Shown piece after piece: positions 18,179 to 27,442 of a stretch of 29,715 nucleotides of DNA. Made by a program: the position numbers and the translations under genes. The stretch is from positions 1-29,715 of IMG/VR virus record IMGVR_UViG_3300044712_001351; one strand, given 5' to 3'. Source of the stretch: a virus. The notes under the pieces were generated by a model that worked only from the letters and a program-made list of their open reading frames with translations, ran no database searches and was not told where the DNA came from. The first letter of the stretch is position 1, and every line of letters starts with the position of its first letter.

Positions 18179-20044
18179 TTACAAATAGGCACAAATATAT
18201 CGGAGGATCGTCTTTGAATTGTTGCCATAGTATCCAATCTTATTATTGGCATTGTCAGTCATCTCCGACTTGAAATTAAGGTAATAAGGTGTTTTAGAGG
18301 CCAAGGCGACTATCTTTGTTCTGTAGACAGACATACCACCTGCCCAAACGTTTGATCCGGATGCACCTTGGATGTAGGCATAAGACGTAAGGTCAGCATC
18401 GCTTTCGGAGTTATTGGCAGCGGAAAGAGTACAAAAAGCTGAAGAATAAACTGCTGTACCACCGTTCCTCCCAAAAACATTTGCCATGTATTCAAGCCTC
18501 CATAAACCAATGGGGACAGAAATAGTGTTTGAGTTCACGTTGTACCAAGTATTGGCTGTTGGGTTATCTTGGGTTCTTAGTAGATTATCTGTGGCTTCTC
18601 CGGACCATTTAGACGTATCAAGTGGGAAACCAGCAGGGGCTTTTGCCGTTGAATAGTATGGTGAAGTTATTGCTGCGTTGGCAAGATCATAGTCAGTTCC
18701 ACCATAAACTGTAATTGTTGTATCAGTTGAGAAAGCTACTTTTGTAATGATGAAGTACTTGACCGTGGTCTGGGTGAGTTTAATCCTCATCCCGGGGTAG
18801 TATTTGGTTGTGAGATCAACGCCTGCAATCGTAAAGGTAAATGTTGGGTCATCAGCTGAGGCATAAGTCCAAGTCTCCCTTGCTGGTGTCCAACCTGACT
18901 GCATAGATGAATCTGCAATTGCCTTGGCTGTGGCAAACTTAGCGTCATCGGTTCCCGTGTCCAGTTCCGCTCCGGTCGCTTTAACTGGTAAGGTCTGGTC
19001 TCCTGTATTGGTTCCTGATGTGTTCCCAATTACCGTCAATTGTGCGTCTGTCACATATCGTTTATTGGTTGAATCAGCTATATCCGCGGTTGAAGCGTCA
19101 GCACCAGAAGTCACCAGACCTTTAGCATCATATGTGATTTTGGTTTTTGTAGCTCCTGTTATAGCTACATTGCCGGCCACTTTTGTATCAGCATAGGTCT
19201 TTGTGGCTTTCTGGGTGGCCACCTTGGTGTCTGAGTTGGCAGTTAATGCCCCGTCAGTATCAAGATATCCCACTGGAATAGAAGCAGCCTCCACTTCGGC
19301 AATCGTTTTGCCCCCGTCTTTTAATAACTTTCCCGTTACCCCGTCAAAGGCAGCAATCCGACTGGAAACTGCGGAAGCGGGACCAACTACGTCACCGGCG
19401 CCCTCTCCATCAACTCCCTTTTGGGCGACCAGTTCCCAATATGAAGCGTTTGGCGGTTCGTGATTGGTATGTGCCTGAATACAGATGTATGAATTGCCTC
19501 CTGAAAAAACTACATCATTTAATACATAAGCAGTAGCCCCACTCCAAGTACCTTTCCAGACTATTGAGTCTCCCTGCTCGCCTTGGATACCTTGTATTCC
19601 CTGTGGTCCGGTAATATCGGTCAAGGCAACTAAATTAGTCCACGACACCTCGCCTACATACCGCCATTGGATATGAGTTGCTGTTTTTTGTAGCTCAACT
19701 TCCCTCCCATCAGCTCCGGCAGCACCCGTATTTCCAGTATCCCCCTTGTCACCTTTTAAGGTGGCAACTGCTATCAGGTTAGTCCATGAAACATTCGAGG
19801 TGTATTTCCATTGAATGTATCCGCCTGATACTTGAAGTTGAATTTCTTCTCCTGCGGCTCCCTGTGACCCTGTATCTCCTTTTGAGGCGATCAAAGCCCA
19901 GTAAGTGGCATTTGGAGGTTCATTTCCGGTGCTGTTGAGAATACAAACATAAGAAGCTCCCCCGTGAGTTACAAAATCGCCCGGGGTATAGGCAGTTGCA
20001 ATGCTCCATGCCCCTTTTGCTAATTCTGATACTTTCTTTGCCAT
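18179..20044 (-). CDS. Tail fibre/receptor-binding protein with collagen-like segments
   Basis: The 621-aa protein contains two copies of a carbohydrate-binding-like module (about 13-56 and 167-210: WSIATAYTPGDFV...GASYVCI...EPPNATYW and WSGATAYVLNDVV...NSYICI...EPPNASYW). Between them lie two IQW(K/R)Y...SWTNL beta repeats and Gly-X-Y collagen-like runs (KGDKGDTGNTGAAGADG, GPQGIQGIQGEQG). A middle Ser/Thr/Asp-rich shaft and a C-terminal beta-rich head (about 390-621) follow. This is a typical trimeric receptor-binding fibre. It likely defines host range on the cell surface. Confidence 0.85.
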   Translation of the reverse strand: MAKKVSELAKGAWSIATAYTPGDFVTHGGASYVCILNSTGNEPPNATYWALIASKGDTGSQGAAGEEIQLQVSGGYIQWKYTSNVSWTNLIAVATLKGDKGDTGNTGAAGADGREVELQKTATHIQWRYVGEVSWTNLVALTDITGPQGIQGIQGEQGDSIVWKGTWSGATAYVLNDVVFSGGNSYICIQAHTNHEPPNASYWELVAQKGVDGEGAGDVVGPASAVSSRIAAFDGVTGKLLKDGGKTIAEVEAASIPVGYLDTDGALTANSDTKVATQKATKTYADTKVAGNVAITGATKTKITYDAKGLVTSGADASTADIADSTNKRYVTDAQLTVIGNTSGTNTGDQTLPVKATGAELDTGTDDAKFATAKAIADSSMQSGWTPARETWTYASADDPTFTFTIAGVDLTTKYYPGMRIKLTQTTVKYFIITKVAFSTDTTITVYGGTDYDLANAAITSPYYSTAKAPAGFPLDTSKWSGEATDNLLRTQDNPTANTWYNVNSNTISVPIGLWRLEYMANVFGRNGGTAVYSSAFCTLSAANNSESDADLTSYAYIQGASGSNVWAGGMSVYRTKIVALASKTPYYLNFKSEMTDNANNKIGYYGNNSKTILRYICAYL

Positions 20045-20045
20045 A

Positions 20046-20231
20046 TTATTTTGATTTAAATGCCCAAGCGCTTGCCGGATTGCGGGTCTTTGTGGACCAG
20101 TTTGAATAAGCCTTTTGGTAAATTAAAACCTCATCTTCACCAGGTCCGACTAATATTTGTGCCGAGTCAGGCGTAAGTATTTCTTCTTCATCACCACTTT
20201 GCAAAACTTTGGCTTTATTAATCCATGGCAT
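20046..20231 (-). CDS. 61-aa small virion-associated protein
   Basis: The product MPWINKAKVLQSGDEEEILT is short, acidic and beta-like (AQILVGPGEDEVLIYQ). It lies one base from the fibre gene start and four bases from the LamG gene end, in a compact structural cluster, so it probably belongs to tail or fibre assembly. No family is recognised. Confidence 0.65.
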   Translation of the reverse strand: MPWINKAKVLQSGDEEEILTPDSAQILVGPGEDEVLIYQKAYSNWSTKTRNPASAWAFKSK

Positions 20232-20235
20232 ATTT

Positions 20236-20964
20236 TTATGCGAGTCCGGTAATTTGAGCTAACTTGGTGATTTCATTTGATGTCAGGCCACGATTAAGAA
20301 TACCAACATGCTGGATTAGTCCAGTTACCCTGCGCCCTGTATCGTCATCGCGCCCGATGTAAAAATCGTGTTCTGAAGTACCAAATGAACCGCTAGTAGC
20401 GTCTGATATAACGGAGGTCCCGTTTACATAAGTCGTTAGTGTGTCATTTTCCCAAACAATTACAAACAAAGTCCATTTATTTGCATGATCTGCAACTGGA
20501 ACAGCCAAAGTAGTTGCCCCACCTGCACTATTTCGGAAACGGACTTCCACGTTGGTATTGTTTAAACCTAGTAAATACAGAGAATCGTTTGCATCACCGT
20601 TTCTAAAACCAAAATATCCTTTAGTACCTGTATCTGATGGTTTAATAAGTCCGAAAATAGAGATCGCACTTGCGTTATCCACATCGTCTATTTCATTTAC
20701 TTCTACATCGTCATTCACTCCGTCAAAACCATAAGCAGACCCAGCCAGTCCAGGCTGAGCATAGGCTACGCCAGTGGCAACCCCCTCATAGCTTCCTAAA
20801 GTAGCAGGTGCGTTGTTTACGGCATTTCCTGAATTTTCGTTAAGAGGGTAATAGGCAACCAGGCCAGAAAGTCCAACAATGAAATTAAAGAGCTGCTGTT
20901 CTCTCGTCAGCCCCTGGCTCTTATGCAACCCTTGAAGATTTTTTAAATTCAACAGGTTTTGCAT
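20236..20964 (-). CDS. LamG/concanavalin-like fibre or decoration protein
   Basis: From ATG 20964 (after the previous stop by one base) the 242-aa product starts MQNLLNLKNLQGLHKSQGLT, then a LamG-like jelly-roll (GLVAYYPLNENSGNAVNNA, GFDGVNDDVEV, ISIFGLIKPSD, WTLFVIVWENDTLTTYVNGT, FYIGRDDDTGRRVTGLIQHV). Such domains bind polysaccharide in phage fibres and decorate capsids. Its location between capsid-type and fibre genes fits a surface-adhesion role. Confidence 0.8.
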   Translation of the reverse strand: MQNLLNLKNLQGLHKSQGLTREQQLFNFIVGLSGLVAYYPLNENSGNAVNNAPATLGSYEGVATGVAYAQPGLAGSAYGFDGVNDDVEVNEIDDVDNASAISIFGLIKPSDTGTKGYFGFRNGDANDSLYLLGLNNTNVEVRFRNSAGGATTLAVPVADHANKWTLFVIVWENDTLTTYVNGTSVISDATSGSFGTSEHDFYIGRDDDTGRRVTGLIQHVGILNRGLTSNEITKLAQITGLA

Positions 20965-20965
20965 A

Positions 20966-21292
20966 TTACTTTTCGATTGTGATAACGGCTGCTGTTGGTA
21001 TTCTTTCAATTAAGTTGATCGCCGTCATACCATTTGGAACGAGAAGATCAACAATCTGGCCAGCCGGAATAACCTCGTCAAAGTTTGCTGCTGTTACATC
21101 AGCTGTTCCCCATTTCAGAAATACGTCTTGGGAAATAGCATATACCCGTAAAAAACTTGTTGCTTTGTGAAGAACTATCTCGGTTGAGGATGAAATCGGA
21201 TAACTGATTGTTCTAGCTAAAGCCGGAACATCCGGTGTAATCGGCAAAAAACGACTATGCTTGAGACTTCCGTCATTATTTTTTATGAACAT
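20966..21292 (-). CDS. 108-aa small structural protein
   Basis: The product MFIKNNDGSLKHSRFLPITP is a beta-rich protein (FLRVYAISQDVFLKWGTADV, VDLLVPNGMTAINLIERIPT) without catalytic residues. Similar small proteins occur in phage head or tail gene clusters, often as decoration or connector components. It is placed between the large beta-rich protein and the LamG gene. Function is inferred from context. Confidence 0.65.
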   Translation of the reverse strand: MFIKNNDGSLKHSRFLPITPDVPALARTISYPISSSTEIVLHKATSFLRVYAISQDVFLKWGTADVTAANFDEVIPAGQIVDLLVPNGMTAINLIERIPTAAVITIEK

Positions 21293-21384
21293 CGTATATC
21301 ACATCCTTTCATTTTTTCTAAAAGGTAAATAAATAATTTTTCATTTGGGATTTTTTGAATAGAAACCCCGTAAAACTATCAGCA

Positions 21385-22113
21385 CTAGGCTGAGGTGCCG
21401 GCGTGAATCACGTAGGTTGTTCCGTCGATCTTCACATTTATTTTCTTTACCGGAGTCAATGACTCACCAGTTGCATCAGCAACCAGACCATCATCGGTCG
21501 GGTCGATGGTGAACAAGTGGGTAATCTTGTTTCCGGGATATATGAAAATTGCCTGGTCCATCGTAGCCGCACCGTTATTGGACATATAGAGAAGCTCATG
21601 CTCTCCCGTAACGGCTGTATTCCTGTGGGAATCAAGCCATGCGGAAGCCACGTGTGAAGCTGCAATCGCTCCACCGCCCTCTTCTATAAGACCATAGAGA
21701 GCTGCGAGGAATCCGCCGCCTCCGGCAACTGCTCCATCGGCTCTTGCTTGTCCGTACACACCAATTATTGTGCCGTTGGTCACGGTAAAGCTGGTATCAA
21801 CGACGGCCACACCTTGAACGCCACGGATACTTGCTGTACCTGTTGCTTTCAAGTGGGTTTCGCTGTCAATCCCCCAATGTGTACCGGAAGTTTTCGCGGA
21901 TTCAGACCTAATTTGGAAAGCATAATCTTCGGTTGTCCCGCCAGTAGGACGGACATCCAGTTTTAGCCTTCCCCTGATCTGATTCTGAGCTGTTTTAGCG
22001 GAGTTACCTGCATATAAAGCGTTGGAAACGCCAAAAACATTGAGCCCATTTATTTTCAGGGCCACTTTGTCACTGGCTACGTTAATTTCTACGCCCCTAT
22101 TAAAGACTTTCAT
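21385..22113 (-). CDS. 242-aa Gly-rich head decoration or fibre-type protein
   Basis: A beta-rich protein (IRGRLKLDVRPTGGTTEDYA, GVQGVAVVDTSFTVTNGTII, GVYGQARADGAVAGGGGFLA, ALYGLIEEGGGAIAASHVAS) that resembles uncharacterised virion proteins encoded next to major capsid genes in environmental phages. AAGGAGGTGAC precedes the ATG, one of the strongest ribosome sites here, suggesting high expression. The 150 bases to the capsid gene hold a GGCGGG/CCCGCC hairpin that may act in mRNA processing. Confidence 0.75.
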   Translation of the reverse strand: MKVFNRGVEINVASDKVALKINGLNVFGVSNALYAGNSAKTAQNQIRGRLKLDVRPTGGTTEDYAFQIRSESAKTSGTHWGIDSETHLKATGTASIRGVQGVAVVDTSFTVTNGTIIGVYGQARADGAVAGGGGFLAALYGLIEEGGGAIAASHVASAWLDSHRNTAVTGEHELLYMSNNGAATMDQAIFIYPGNKITHLFTIDPTDDGLVADATGESLTPVKKINVKIDGTTYVIHAGTSA

Positions 22114-22263
22114 TTTATTTTGTCACCTCCTTACTATAACATTTTTGGTTTTGATAATGTTTTTGTCTAGCGTCCTGCCATTTGCAGGAGAGATATTTTC
22201 AGCTAGAGAATCTTCTTACCGATTCTGGCGGGTTGAGTAAGAGACCCCCGCCTCAAGGTCCCG

Positions 22264-23433
22264 TTAGAAATCGGAAGCATCCTGGACCAACTGCACCATC
22301 ATGTCAGCTCCATCGTAAAAAGTCTTGGCTCCGATACCGATCAAGCCTTTCGGCAGGTCAGCAAAGCCCTTTTCTTTTCTTCCGATTTCCAGCTCCATGA
22401 ATTGCAGTACAAGGTCGATCGCCCCGCGAACCATGAACACGGACTTCTGTTGCTGAGCCGTCCAGTAGTTATTAGCTGAGGTAAAGCTCGCAGAAACAGA
22501 GATATCTCCAAATCCGGTAAAAGCCATGCTCTCGGCTGATGTAGCCCGAACATATCTCTTACGTCGGATCATGAAGTTGTCGCGTATGCCCATTTGGACA
22601 TAATTGGTTCCAGCAGTTCCAGCGTCTGACAAACAAGCTACCAAATTAGCACGGGTGGCGGCGACGTTGTTGCCAATTAAGACACCAACACGGCCAGCGG
22701 TAGTACTGTTAAGGTCAGTTTGGAACTCTAAGTACACACCAGAGACCACAATGTAATCTCCGGCGGTAGGTTGGGTTGCGAGTACTAAGGTTGCGCTCCA
22801 AGGAAGGTTGTTGTTTTGAACAACAGTCCATCCCTGCCACGGCCCGACAACTCCATTCTCAAGAACGGAATCACCGAGTCTACTTTCCCTGTCGCTTTTT
22901 GCCCTTCTCAGTTTTGCAACTGTCCGAGGTCCCATGACGATTGCTCGCATGGAAGTCTCAAATGGAGCATCAAAAGCACCGAGTTTTCCTTCTGCTTCTT
23001 CCAGAATATCCAAGATATTGCTGCCACTTACTGCTTGGGCTACTCCAGCCTGGATCGACTGTCCGGCATTGGAAATCTCACTAAGGAATTTTTGCTCAAC
23101 CCGGTTCATCATACCCTTGCGGATCGAAGTCAACGAGTGTTGCAAAGCATCATAAGGAGACTGCTTTTTCTCAGTGTCGTCAATATCTTCTGCGGCGTAC
23201 TCAAAAGTAGCAACTTCCAAATATTGATCGGTGGCGGTTTTCGTAGAGAAGTTGATATCACTATGCGGGGTATAAGGTCCCGTATTAGGATGAGAAAACA
23301 ACGGTCTATGAAGTTTCCGGCCATTGGTGCTTAAGATTCGTTCCAGGGATTGATTGGCAAGGTATATGGCTGAATTAGCCGTATACAGGTCAACCTGTAG
23401 ATCGCCCCAAAACTCCTGTCTTGCATTTTCCAT
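22264..23433 (-). CDS. Major capsid protein
   Basis: The 389-aa product starts MENARQEFWGDLQVDLYTAN; it lies directly downstream of a scaffold-like gene and upstream of decoration-type genes. Sections such as YDALQHSLTSIRKGMMNRVEQKFLSEISNAG (spine-like helix), TSMRAIVMGPRTVAKLRR and WQGWTVVQNNNLPWSATLVL (A-domain-like) fit the HK97 fold, and there is a long insert of beta repeats (GDYIVVSGVYLEFQ...GVLIGNN). AAGGGGGTG lies upstream; a nearer ATG in another frame (short) also has good spacing. Assignment by context and fold-like features. Confidence 0.8.
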   Translation of the reverse strand: MENARQEFWGDLQVDLYTANSAIYLANQSLERILSTNGRKLHRPLFSHPNTGPYTPHSDINFSTKTATDQYLEVATFEYAAEDIDDTEKKQSPYDALQHSLTSIRKGMMNRVEQKFLSEISNAGQSIQAGVAQAVSGSNILDILEEAEGKLGAFDAPFETSMRAIVMGPRTVAKLRRAKSDRESRLGDSVLENGVVGPWQGWTVVQNNNLPWSATLVLATQPTAGDYIVVSGVYLEFQTDLNSTTAGRVGVLIGNNVAATRANLVACLSDAGTAGTNYVQMGIRDNFMIRRKRYVRATSAESMAFTGFGDISVSASFTSANNYWTAQQQKSVFMVRGAIDLVLQFMELEIGRKEKGFADLPKGLIGIGAKTFYDGADMMVQLVQDASDF

Positions 23434-23518
23434 TTTTCATTTTCACCCCCTTTCAAAAAACATTAAATAATAAAAAACCAAACTTTTAAATTCAGAGGTG
23501 AGTTATGAAGAGTTGAGG

Positions 23519-24181
23519 TTACTTACTGGTTTCGAGGTGCTTGGCTCTGGCTTCCCTTGCTTCCTTCCAGGCTTTTCGGCCTTCTTCTGAGGAAAGGTCG
23601 AAGTCGTCAGGATTCAATGGTTTCGACAAGTCAAGATCAGAAACTTTGTAAGACCCTTTTCCGCCTCGTTTTGGAGAAGCACTTTCAAGTTTCTTCTTCT
23701 CCTCAATTTCCTTTAGCCGGCTGGCTATGTAAGGAAGTTTGACGGATTCTCTAATAGAGATGCCCTTTAATTTCGAGAGGTCTTTCACTTCAGCTTCGAT
23801 GTCTTCTGGTAGTCCGAGTTCTTTCAAATCCCGTTCTGCCAATTTTTCATCGAGTAGCCTATCAATGGCCTCTTGAGTAAGAACATCAGTCTTACCTCCG
23901 TTATCCTGGGTTTTTCCCTTCCCGTCTCCGGGCTTTGTGGAAGTCTGGGCTTTAGTCCTCCAGTTTATCTTTTGCTTTATTGCTCCAGATAATCTTTCGT
24001 GATGGGACTTTTCCCGTTCAACGAGTTTATCGAGTAGTTCCGGGTTATCTTCCGGATCTATGCCAAAGTCTTCAGCGACCTTAGCTCTCAATTCTTCGTC
24101 TTTAACTTCCTTTTGTGCTTCCTCTTCAGCTTTTTGCTCTTCAGGAGGCACTTGGAACTCATGATCTTTGTTGTCGTCCAT
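23519..24181 (-). CDS. Capsid scaffold-like protein
   Basis: A 220-aa, very charged, Glu/Lys-rich helical protein (EEQKAEEEAQKEVKDEELRA, KLVEREKSHHERLSGAIKQK, ASRLKEIEEKKKLESASPKR) ending in an Asp/Leu-rich C-terminal patch (DLDLSKPLNPDDFDLSSEEG). Such composition and position just before the major capsid gene are typical of head scaffolding proteins. No protease domain is seen. Confidence 0.75.
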   Translation of the reverse strand: MDDNKDHEFQVPPEEQKAEEEAQKEVKDEELRAKVAEDFGIDPEDNPELLDKLVEREKSHHERLSGAIKQKINWRTKAQTSTKPGDGKGKTQDNGGKTDVLTQEAIDRLLDEKLAERDLKELGLPEDIEAEVKDLSKLKGISIRESVKLPYIASRLKEIEEKKKLESASPKRGGKGSYKVSDLDLSKPLNPDDFDLSSEEGRKAWKEAREARAKHLETSK

Positions 24182-24240
24182 ATGACTTTATTTTTTTGCT
24201 CTTTAAGAGCGAGTTTTATAACAAACAGCGCAATATGCGG

Positions 24241-24486
24241 TTAAGGATGAAACTCGTGCCCACAAGCGGGACAAGTAACACCCTTTTCGAGACGTAGCAT
24301 TTTCACCTCTGCACCTTTTGTATGAGAGGCAAATTCTTCTGCTAATTTAGCAAAATCGGAACCGTGAGTTTTCAGAGAATATTTGCGAGCTTCCTTACCA
24401 TCAACTTCTACAATCGCCACATCAAACTTTGGAGTTTCTTTTATATCAGGAGATAATGCTTCTTTGGATTCTTTATTTTTAGCCAT
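24241..24486 (-). CDS. 81-aa protein with C-terminal zinc-binding tail
   Basis: The N-terminal part is charged and likely disordered (MAKNKESKEALSPDIKETPK); a beta-alpha segment follows (FDVAIVEVDGKEARKYSLKT) and the C-terminus is CPACGHEFHP, a short zinc knuckle. It sits between scaffold and a DUF1617-like gene in the packaging/capsid cluster. Role unknown. Confidence 0.65.
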   Translation of the reverse strand: MAKNKESKEALSPDIKETPKFDVAIVEVDGKEARKYSLKTHGSDFAKLAEEFASHTKGAEVKMLRLEKGVTCPACGHEFHP

Positions 24487-24509
24487 GTGAGTTACTTATA
24501 GAGAAAAAA

Positions 24510-25010
24510 TTAACCTTTGTCAACATCGTCTGAAATAATAGCCTCAATGGAGGCGAATTGTTTAACGGAAATGTTCTCTGGGATAAACTCTCTGGAAACC
24601 TTGTAAATGCCGACAGTAACCTTTTCTTTCAGGATTGATTCCAGTTCTCTAAGTTGGGCCTGATAGTTGTTAATTGCCGGGAGATGTTTTTCCCGAAGTG
24701 CCTCAAATTCTTTATTGAATTTCTCCATGTCGGCAATAGCGTAAAATTCCTTGCCATTTTCGGTGTACTTCTGAGGGACACCATCTTTCATTACGGCATG
24801 GAGCTTGGCCAGGGATATCTGTTCACGTTCAAAAATCACATATTCTTGTTTTGGATTTCTGGCTTCCAGCAGAGCTTCAGCTTCCCCTTTTAAACTATTG
24901 ATATTGCGCATGACTGCATAAGCAAACTTTGCTCCGTGCAATTCTCCCAAAGAATTTAAACCTAAATACAGTTCCAACACTTCCCCTTTGGTAAGTTCAA
25001 CTGTTTCCAT
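24510..25010 (-). CDS. DUF1617-like phage protein
   Basis: The 166-aa helical protein starts METVELTKGEVLELYLGLNS and continues LGELHGAKFAYAVMRNINSLKGEAEALLE, resembling the first half of DUF1617 phage proteins (conserved leading helix pair and FAYAV..N). The second half is helical (DMEKFNKEFEALREKHLPAI) with a terminal beta-like section. DUF1617 proteins have no fixed function. It is placed within the head-gene cluster. Confidence 0.6.
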   Translation of the reverse strand: METVELTKGEVLELYLGLNSLGELHGAKFAYAVMRNINSLKGEAEALLEARNPKQEYVIFEREQISLAKLHAVMKDGVPQKYTENGKEFYAIADMEKFNKEFEALREKHLPAINNYQAQLRELESILKEKVTVGIYKVSREFIPENISVKQFASIEAIISDDVDKG

Positions 25011-25050
25011 GTAAGGTTATTTAAGCACGTAATAAATGGTTTGTCAAAAA

Positions 25051-25203
25051 TTAGAATCCGTAACTTTTGGCAACCGTCTTTACCCTTTCTGCCCGTTTCT
25101 TTTTTATAGCTTCACGCGGGTCTGGATTTTGAGCCTTGGCAATAGCCCGTTCGATCCAGATCCGGATTTGCTGCTTGGTACCCTCGTTGTTGATGATTGC
25201 CAT
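25051..25203 (-). CDS. 50-aa basic protein
   Basis: The product MAIINNEGTKQQIRIWIERA continues IAKAQNPDPREAIKKKRAER and ends VKTVAKSYGF, a helical basic protein. It starts two bases after the stop of the preceding gene (TAATATG) and fills the gap to the 166-aa gene. It may be a small DNA-binding or head protein; no family recognised. Confidence 0.6.
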   Translation of the reverse strand: MAIINNEGTKQQIRIWIERAIAKAQNPDPREAIKKKRAERVKTVAKSYGF

Positions 25204-25204
25204 A

Positions 25205-25498
25205 TTATGCTAAACCAAACTTACTTTTTGCCTGCTTTATTTCTTCTTCCGTGGCTTCTTTTTTATGCCGGTTTTCTATTAAGGGATTGAATATCTCCAA
25301 AAGTTTCTGTATGGCAATATCCCGTGCTATGGCTATATCTCCTGCTTCATCACGAGATAAACCTGCCGCCCCTGATACAGTATCCAGCTCGTAAATCTTG
25401 AAAGCTATATACTTGACTAACTGTTGAAAAACCGGATGTTCCCGAAGCGTCTTAATTGTTTCCGGGGAAAGTTCTTCCATAAAGCCATTATAGACCAT
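25205..25498 (-). CDS. 97-aa helical protein next to terminase
   Basis: A helical protein (MVYNGFMEELSPETIKTLRE, FQQLVKYIAFKIYELDTVSG, ARDIAIQKLLEIFNPLIENR) with a charged C-terminus. It overlaps the terminase stop by 11 bases. An internal ATG at 25480 lies six bases after TATAAT, so a shorter, leaderless form is also possible. It occupies a place where small head or packaging accessory genes are often found. Confidence 0.65.
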   Translation of the reverse strand: MVYNGFMEELSPETIKTLREHPVFQQLVKYIAFKIYELDTVSGAAGLSRDEAGDIAIARDIAIQKLLEIFNPLIENRHKKEATEEEIKQAKSKFGLA

Positions 25499-26927
25499 AG
25501 GTTTTCTTAATCAAATCGGCCCTCTCTGCGCGGTCCCTCCGGAGCAAGACTTGGGCAAGTTCACTGACCGGGGCTTCGGCAATCTCATTTTGCATGGCAA
25601 GTGCATCCGGTACATCATCGTGCGCACCCTTGGGGAAAACAATCAACTCGTCCTCCAAGTCCTTACACTCCCCCTCGATGTGGAAAATTGAGCCGCTAGC
25701 ATAACGGGGTATGAGTCCACGTATCCTGATCTCTTTCTGAACTGTAGGCTGTTTGAGTGGAACGATATTGGGGAACTTATTTACCTTCCGACAAGCTTCG
25801 TCAAAGAAAGGTTTGACCGCCCTCAGATACACCGTTTCCTCGATACCTATTTTCTCAAATCCTTCGTCATGGAGCCTGAAAATCAGATCAAGCAGTTCTT
25901 TGGAGTCGATGTGAAGCCCCATCGCCTTGATGTTCCACATATTCTGAGCGTCAACGTAGTTTCTAATTACTCCTGTGTTGTCATTCTCCAGTTGCTTTCC
26001 GCCTGGGTCAATAGTAGCAAATTTCCGTGTGTTTAAAACCTCAACCGCGGACCATGATCTCTTTTTAAACCAGGACTCTTTGAACTCCTGGTTCTCAGAA
26101 GTGATTGGGTGGCCTTGATACAAAGCTGACCACTCATAAGGCCCAACGCTATTTCTGATCGTTTCCAACTTTTCCAGTGGAAACTTGTCAGGCCATAATG
26201 GTTCACCTTTTTTTCGAAACTGCTCGTCTTCGATGGCAATTGCCGGAAAATCAATAACTGTCCATTTGTCGTAATAGGTGATACCGTTCGCCTCGTCTTC
26301 TTTTTGTTTTTTTAACAGCCTGCCGGTTAGATCATCGGTATGCCATCTGGTAGCAATAACAATAATGGCCGTGGCTCCCTCTTGGCGGGTATAAAAGGTC
26401 GAACGGTACATATTCCACCGGGAATCCCTGATTGTTTGGGAGTCGGCTTCTTCCCGGTTCTTAAATGGATCGTCGATGATTCCAATTTTAAAGCCTTTAC
26501 CAGTAATTGCTCCACCTGCACCAGCAGCTACATACCCGCCGCCCTCCTTGGTAAGCCATTTGCCCTTTGCTTTTGCATCCTGCCTCAGCCTGGAATTGAA
26601 TATCCTTTGATAAGCTGGTGACTGCATTATGTCTCTGGTAGCCTGACCGAAGTCTGTAGCCAGTTCTGCCGAATATGAAGTAACAATGATTGGCCATTCC
26701 GGATGATTACCTAAAGCCCATGACGGGAATTTCTTTGTAGTAAGCTCTGATTTACCATGCCTAGGGGGAACGGTCAAAATGATCCTGACATCCTCGCCGT
26801 TTTCCACTTTCTTTACTGCAACTTCTAAAACGGCTGCCAACGACTCGTGAAACCATGTATCCTGGTAATTAGGATCGACTGCTATGGCGTAATCAATGAG
26901 GCTTTTTTTGGCTTGGCTCACCACCAT
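25488..26927 (-). CDS. terL: Terminase large subunit
   Basis: The protein (about 479 aa from the ATG at 26927) has the ATPase motor with Walker A TVPPRHGKSE (near residue 55) and Walker B IGIIDDPFKN. The C-terminal nuclease-like half has ATIDPGG and a late acidic HDDVPDALA, the expected Asp positions of the RNase H-like domain. It packages phage DNA with the small subunit. An upstream in-frame ATG at 26978 overlaps the small-subunit gene by 85 bases; AAGAGG is placed before the 26927 start. The same operon includes both subunits. Confidence 0.95.
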   Translation of the reverse strand: MVVSQAKKSLIDYAIAVDPNYQDTWFHESLAAVLEVAVKKVENGEDVRIILTVPPRHGKSELTTKKFPSWALGNHPEWPIIVTSYSAELATDFGQATRDIMQSPAYQRIFNSRLRQDAKAKGKWLTKEGGGYVAAGAGGAITGKGFKIGIIDDPFKNREEADSQTIRDSRWNMYRSTFYTRQEGATAIIVIATRWHTDDLTGRLLKKQKEDEANGITYYDKWTVIDFPAIAIEDEQFRKKGEPLWPDKFPLEKLETIRNSVGPYEWSALYQGHPITSENQEFKESWFKKRSWSAVEVLNTRKFATIDPGGKQLENDNTGVIRNYVDAQNMWNIKAMGLHIDSKELLDLIFRLHDEGFEKIGIEETVYLRAVKPFFDEACRKVNKFPNIVPLKQPTVQKEIRIRGLIPRYASGSIFHIEGECKDLEDELIVFPKGAHDDVPDALAMQNEIAEAPVSELAQVLLRRDRAERADLIKKTYGL

Positions 26928-27378
26928 TGCCTCTTTTTCGAGAGGCGATACGGTTGGCGATTCTGTCAATTTGTTCATCACCGAAAGGGTTTAATGGCTC
27001 ATCATCCGTAGTTGCGTCTATTCTTTCCCGCATACCGTGGTCAGACGAGAGAATTAGCTTGGTAATAACAGGACTATATACCCCAGCCAGCCCATTGTTT
27101 ATTAATCTTTGTTTTTGGGCCGACCTGATTGCATCCAGAGCGATTTTAAATTCAGGGTATTCTTTTTCCCATAGGTAAACTGATGATCGAGCAATTTTAA
27201 TAAAATCGGCAAAGCCCTCTATTGTTGGCAAATTTACTTTTATTCCGAACTCATAAGTAGTGGATTTGTCGCCATCTGTTTTTGTGCGTTTTATTTCCTC
27301 ATCTGTACAAGTCTTCAAATAGAAATCAACCATCTGAACATAGCTTTCTTTATACTCAGTCGGTCTTCCTGCATCCAT
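26893..27378 (-). CDS. terS: Terminase small subunit
   Basis: The 161-aa protein MDAGRPTEYKESYVQMVDFY has the usual small-terminase features: an N-terminal GRPTEY motif, an HTH (LPTIEGFADFIKIARSSVYL WEKEYPEF), and the helical GLAGVYSPVITKLILSSDHG segment. It would recognise pac or cos DNA and bring it to the large subunit, whose start it overlaps. An extended -10 (TGCTATACT) lies 14-22 bases upstream. Confidence 0.85.
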   Translation of the reverse strand: MDAGRPTEYKESYVQMVDFYLKTCTDEEIKRTKTDGDKSTTYEFGIKVNLPTIEGFADFIKIARSSVYLWEKEYPEFKIALDAIRSAQKQRLINNGLAGVYSPVITKLILSSDHGMRERIDATTDDEPLNPFGDEQIDRIANRIASRKRGNGGEPSQKKPH

Positions 27379-27391
27379 AGTTTATGACTTC

Positions 27392-27400
27392 AGTATAGCA
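27392..27400 (-). promoter_or_regulatory. Extended -10 promoter upstream of terminase
   Basis: Minus-strand TGCTATACT (-10 TATACT at 27397-27392) starts the packaging operon. It is back-to-back with the promoter of the plus-strand peptidase gene. Confidence 0.55.
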
Positions 27401-27413
27401 TCTAGGGGAAATT

Positions 27414-27442
27414 TTGACATTTATTGTCCGAAATGCTAAACT
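27414..27442 (+). promoter_or_regulatory. Promoter of the M15 peptidase gene
   Basis: TTGACA (27414-27419), a 17-bp spacer and TAAACT (27437-27442). The ATG is ten bases later, so the leader would be only a few bases long and has no Shine-Dalgarno. Confidence 0.6.

Noticed and set aside
24190-24215. Terminator between scaffold and the 81-aa gene
   Set aside because: GCTCTT/AAGAGC forms a small hairpin, but on the transcribed strand it is followed by A rather than U residues.
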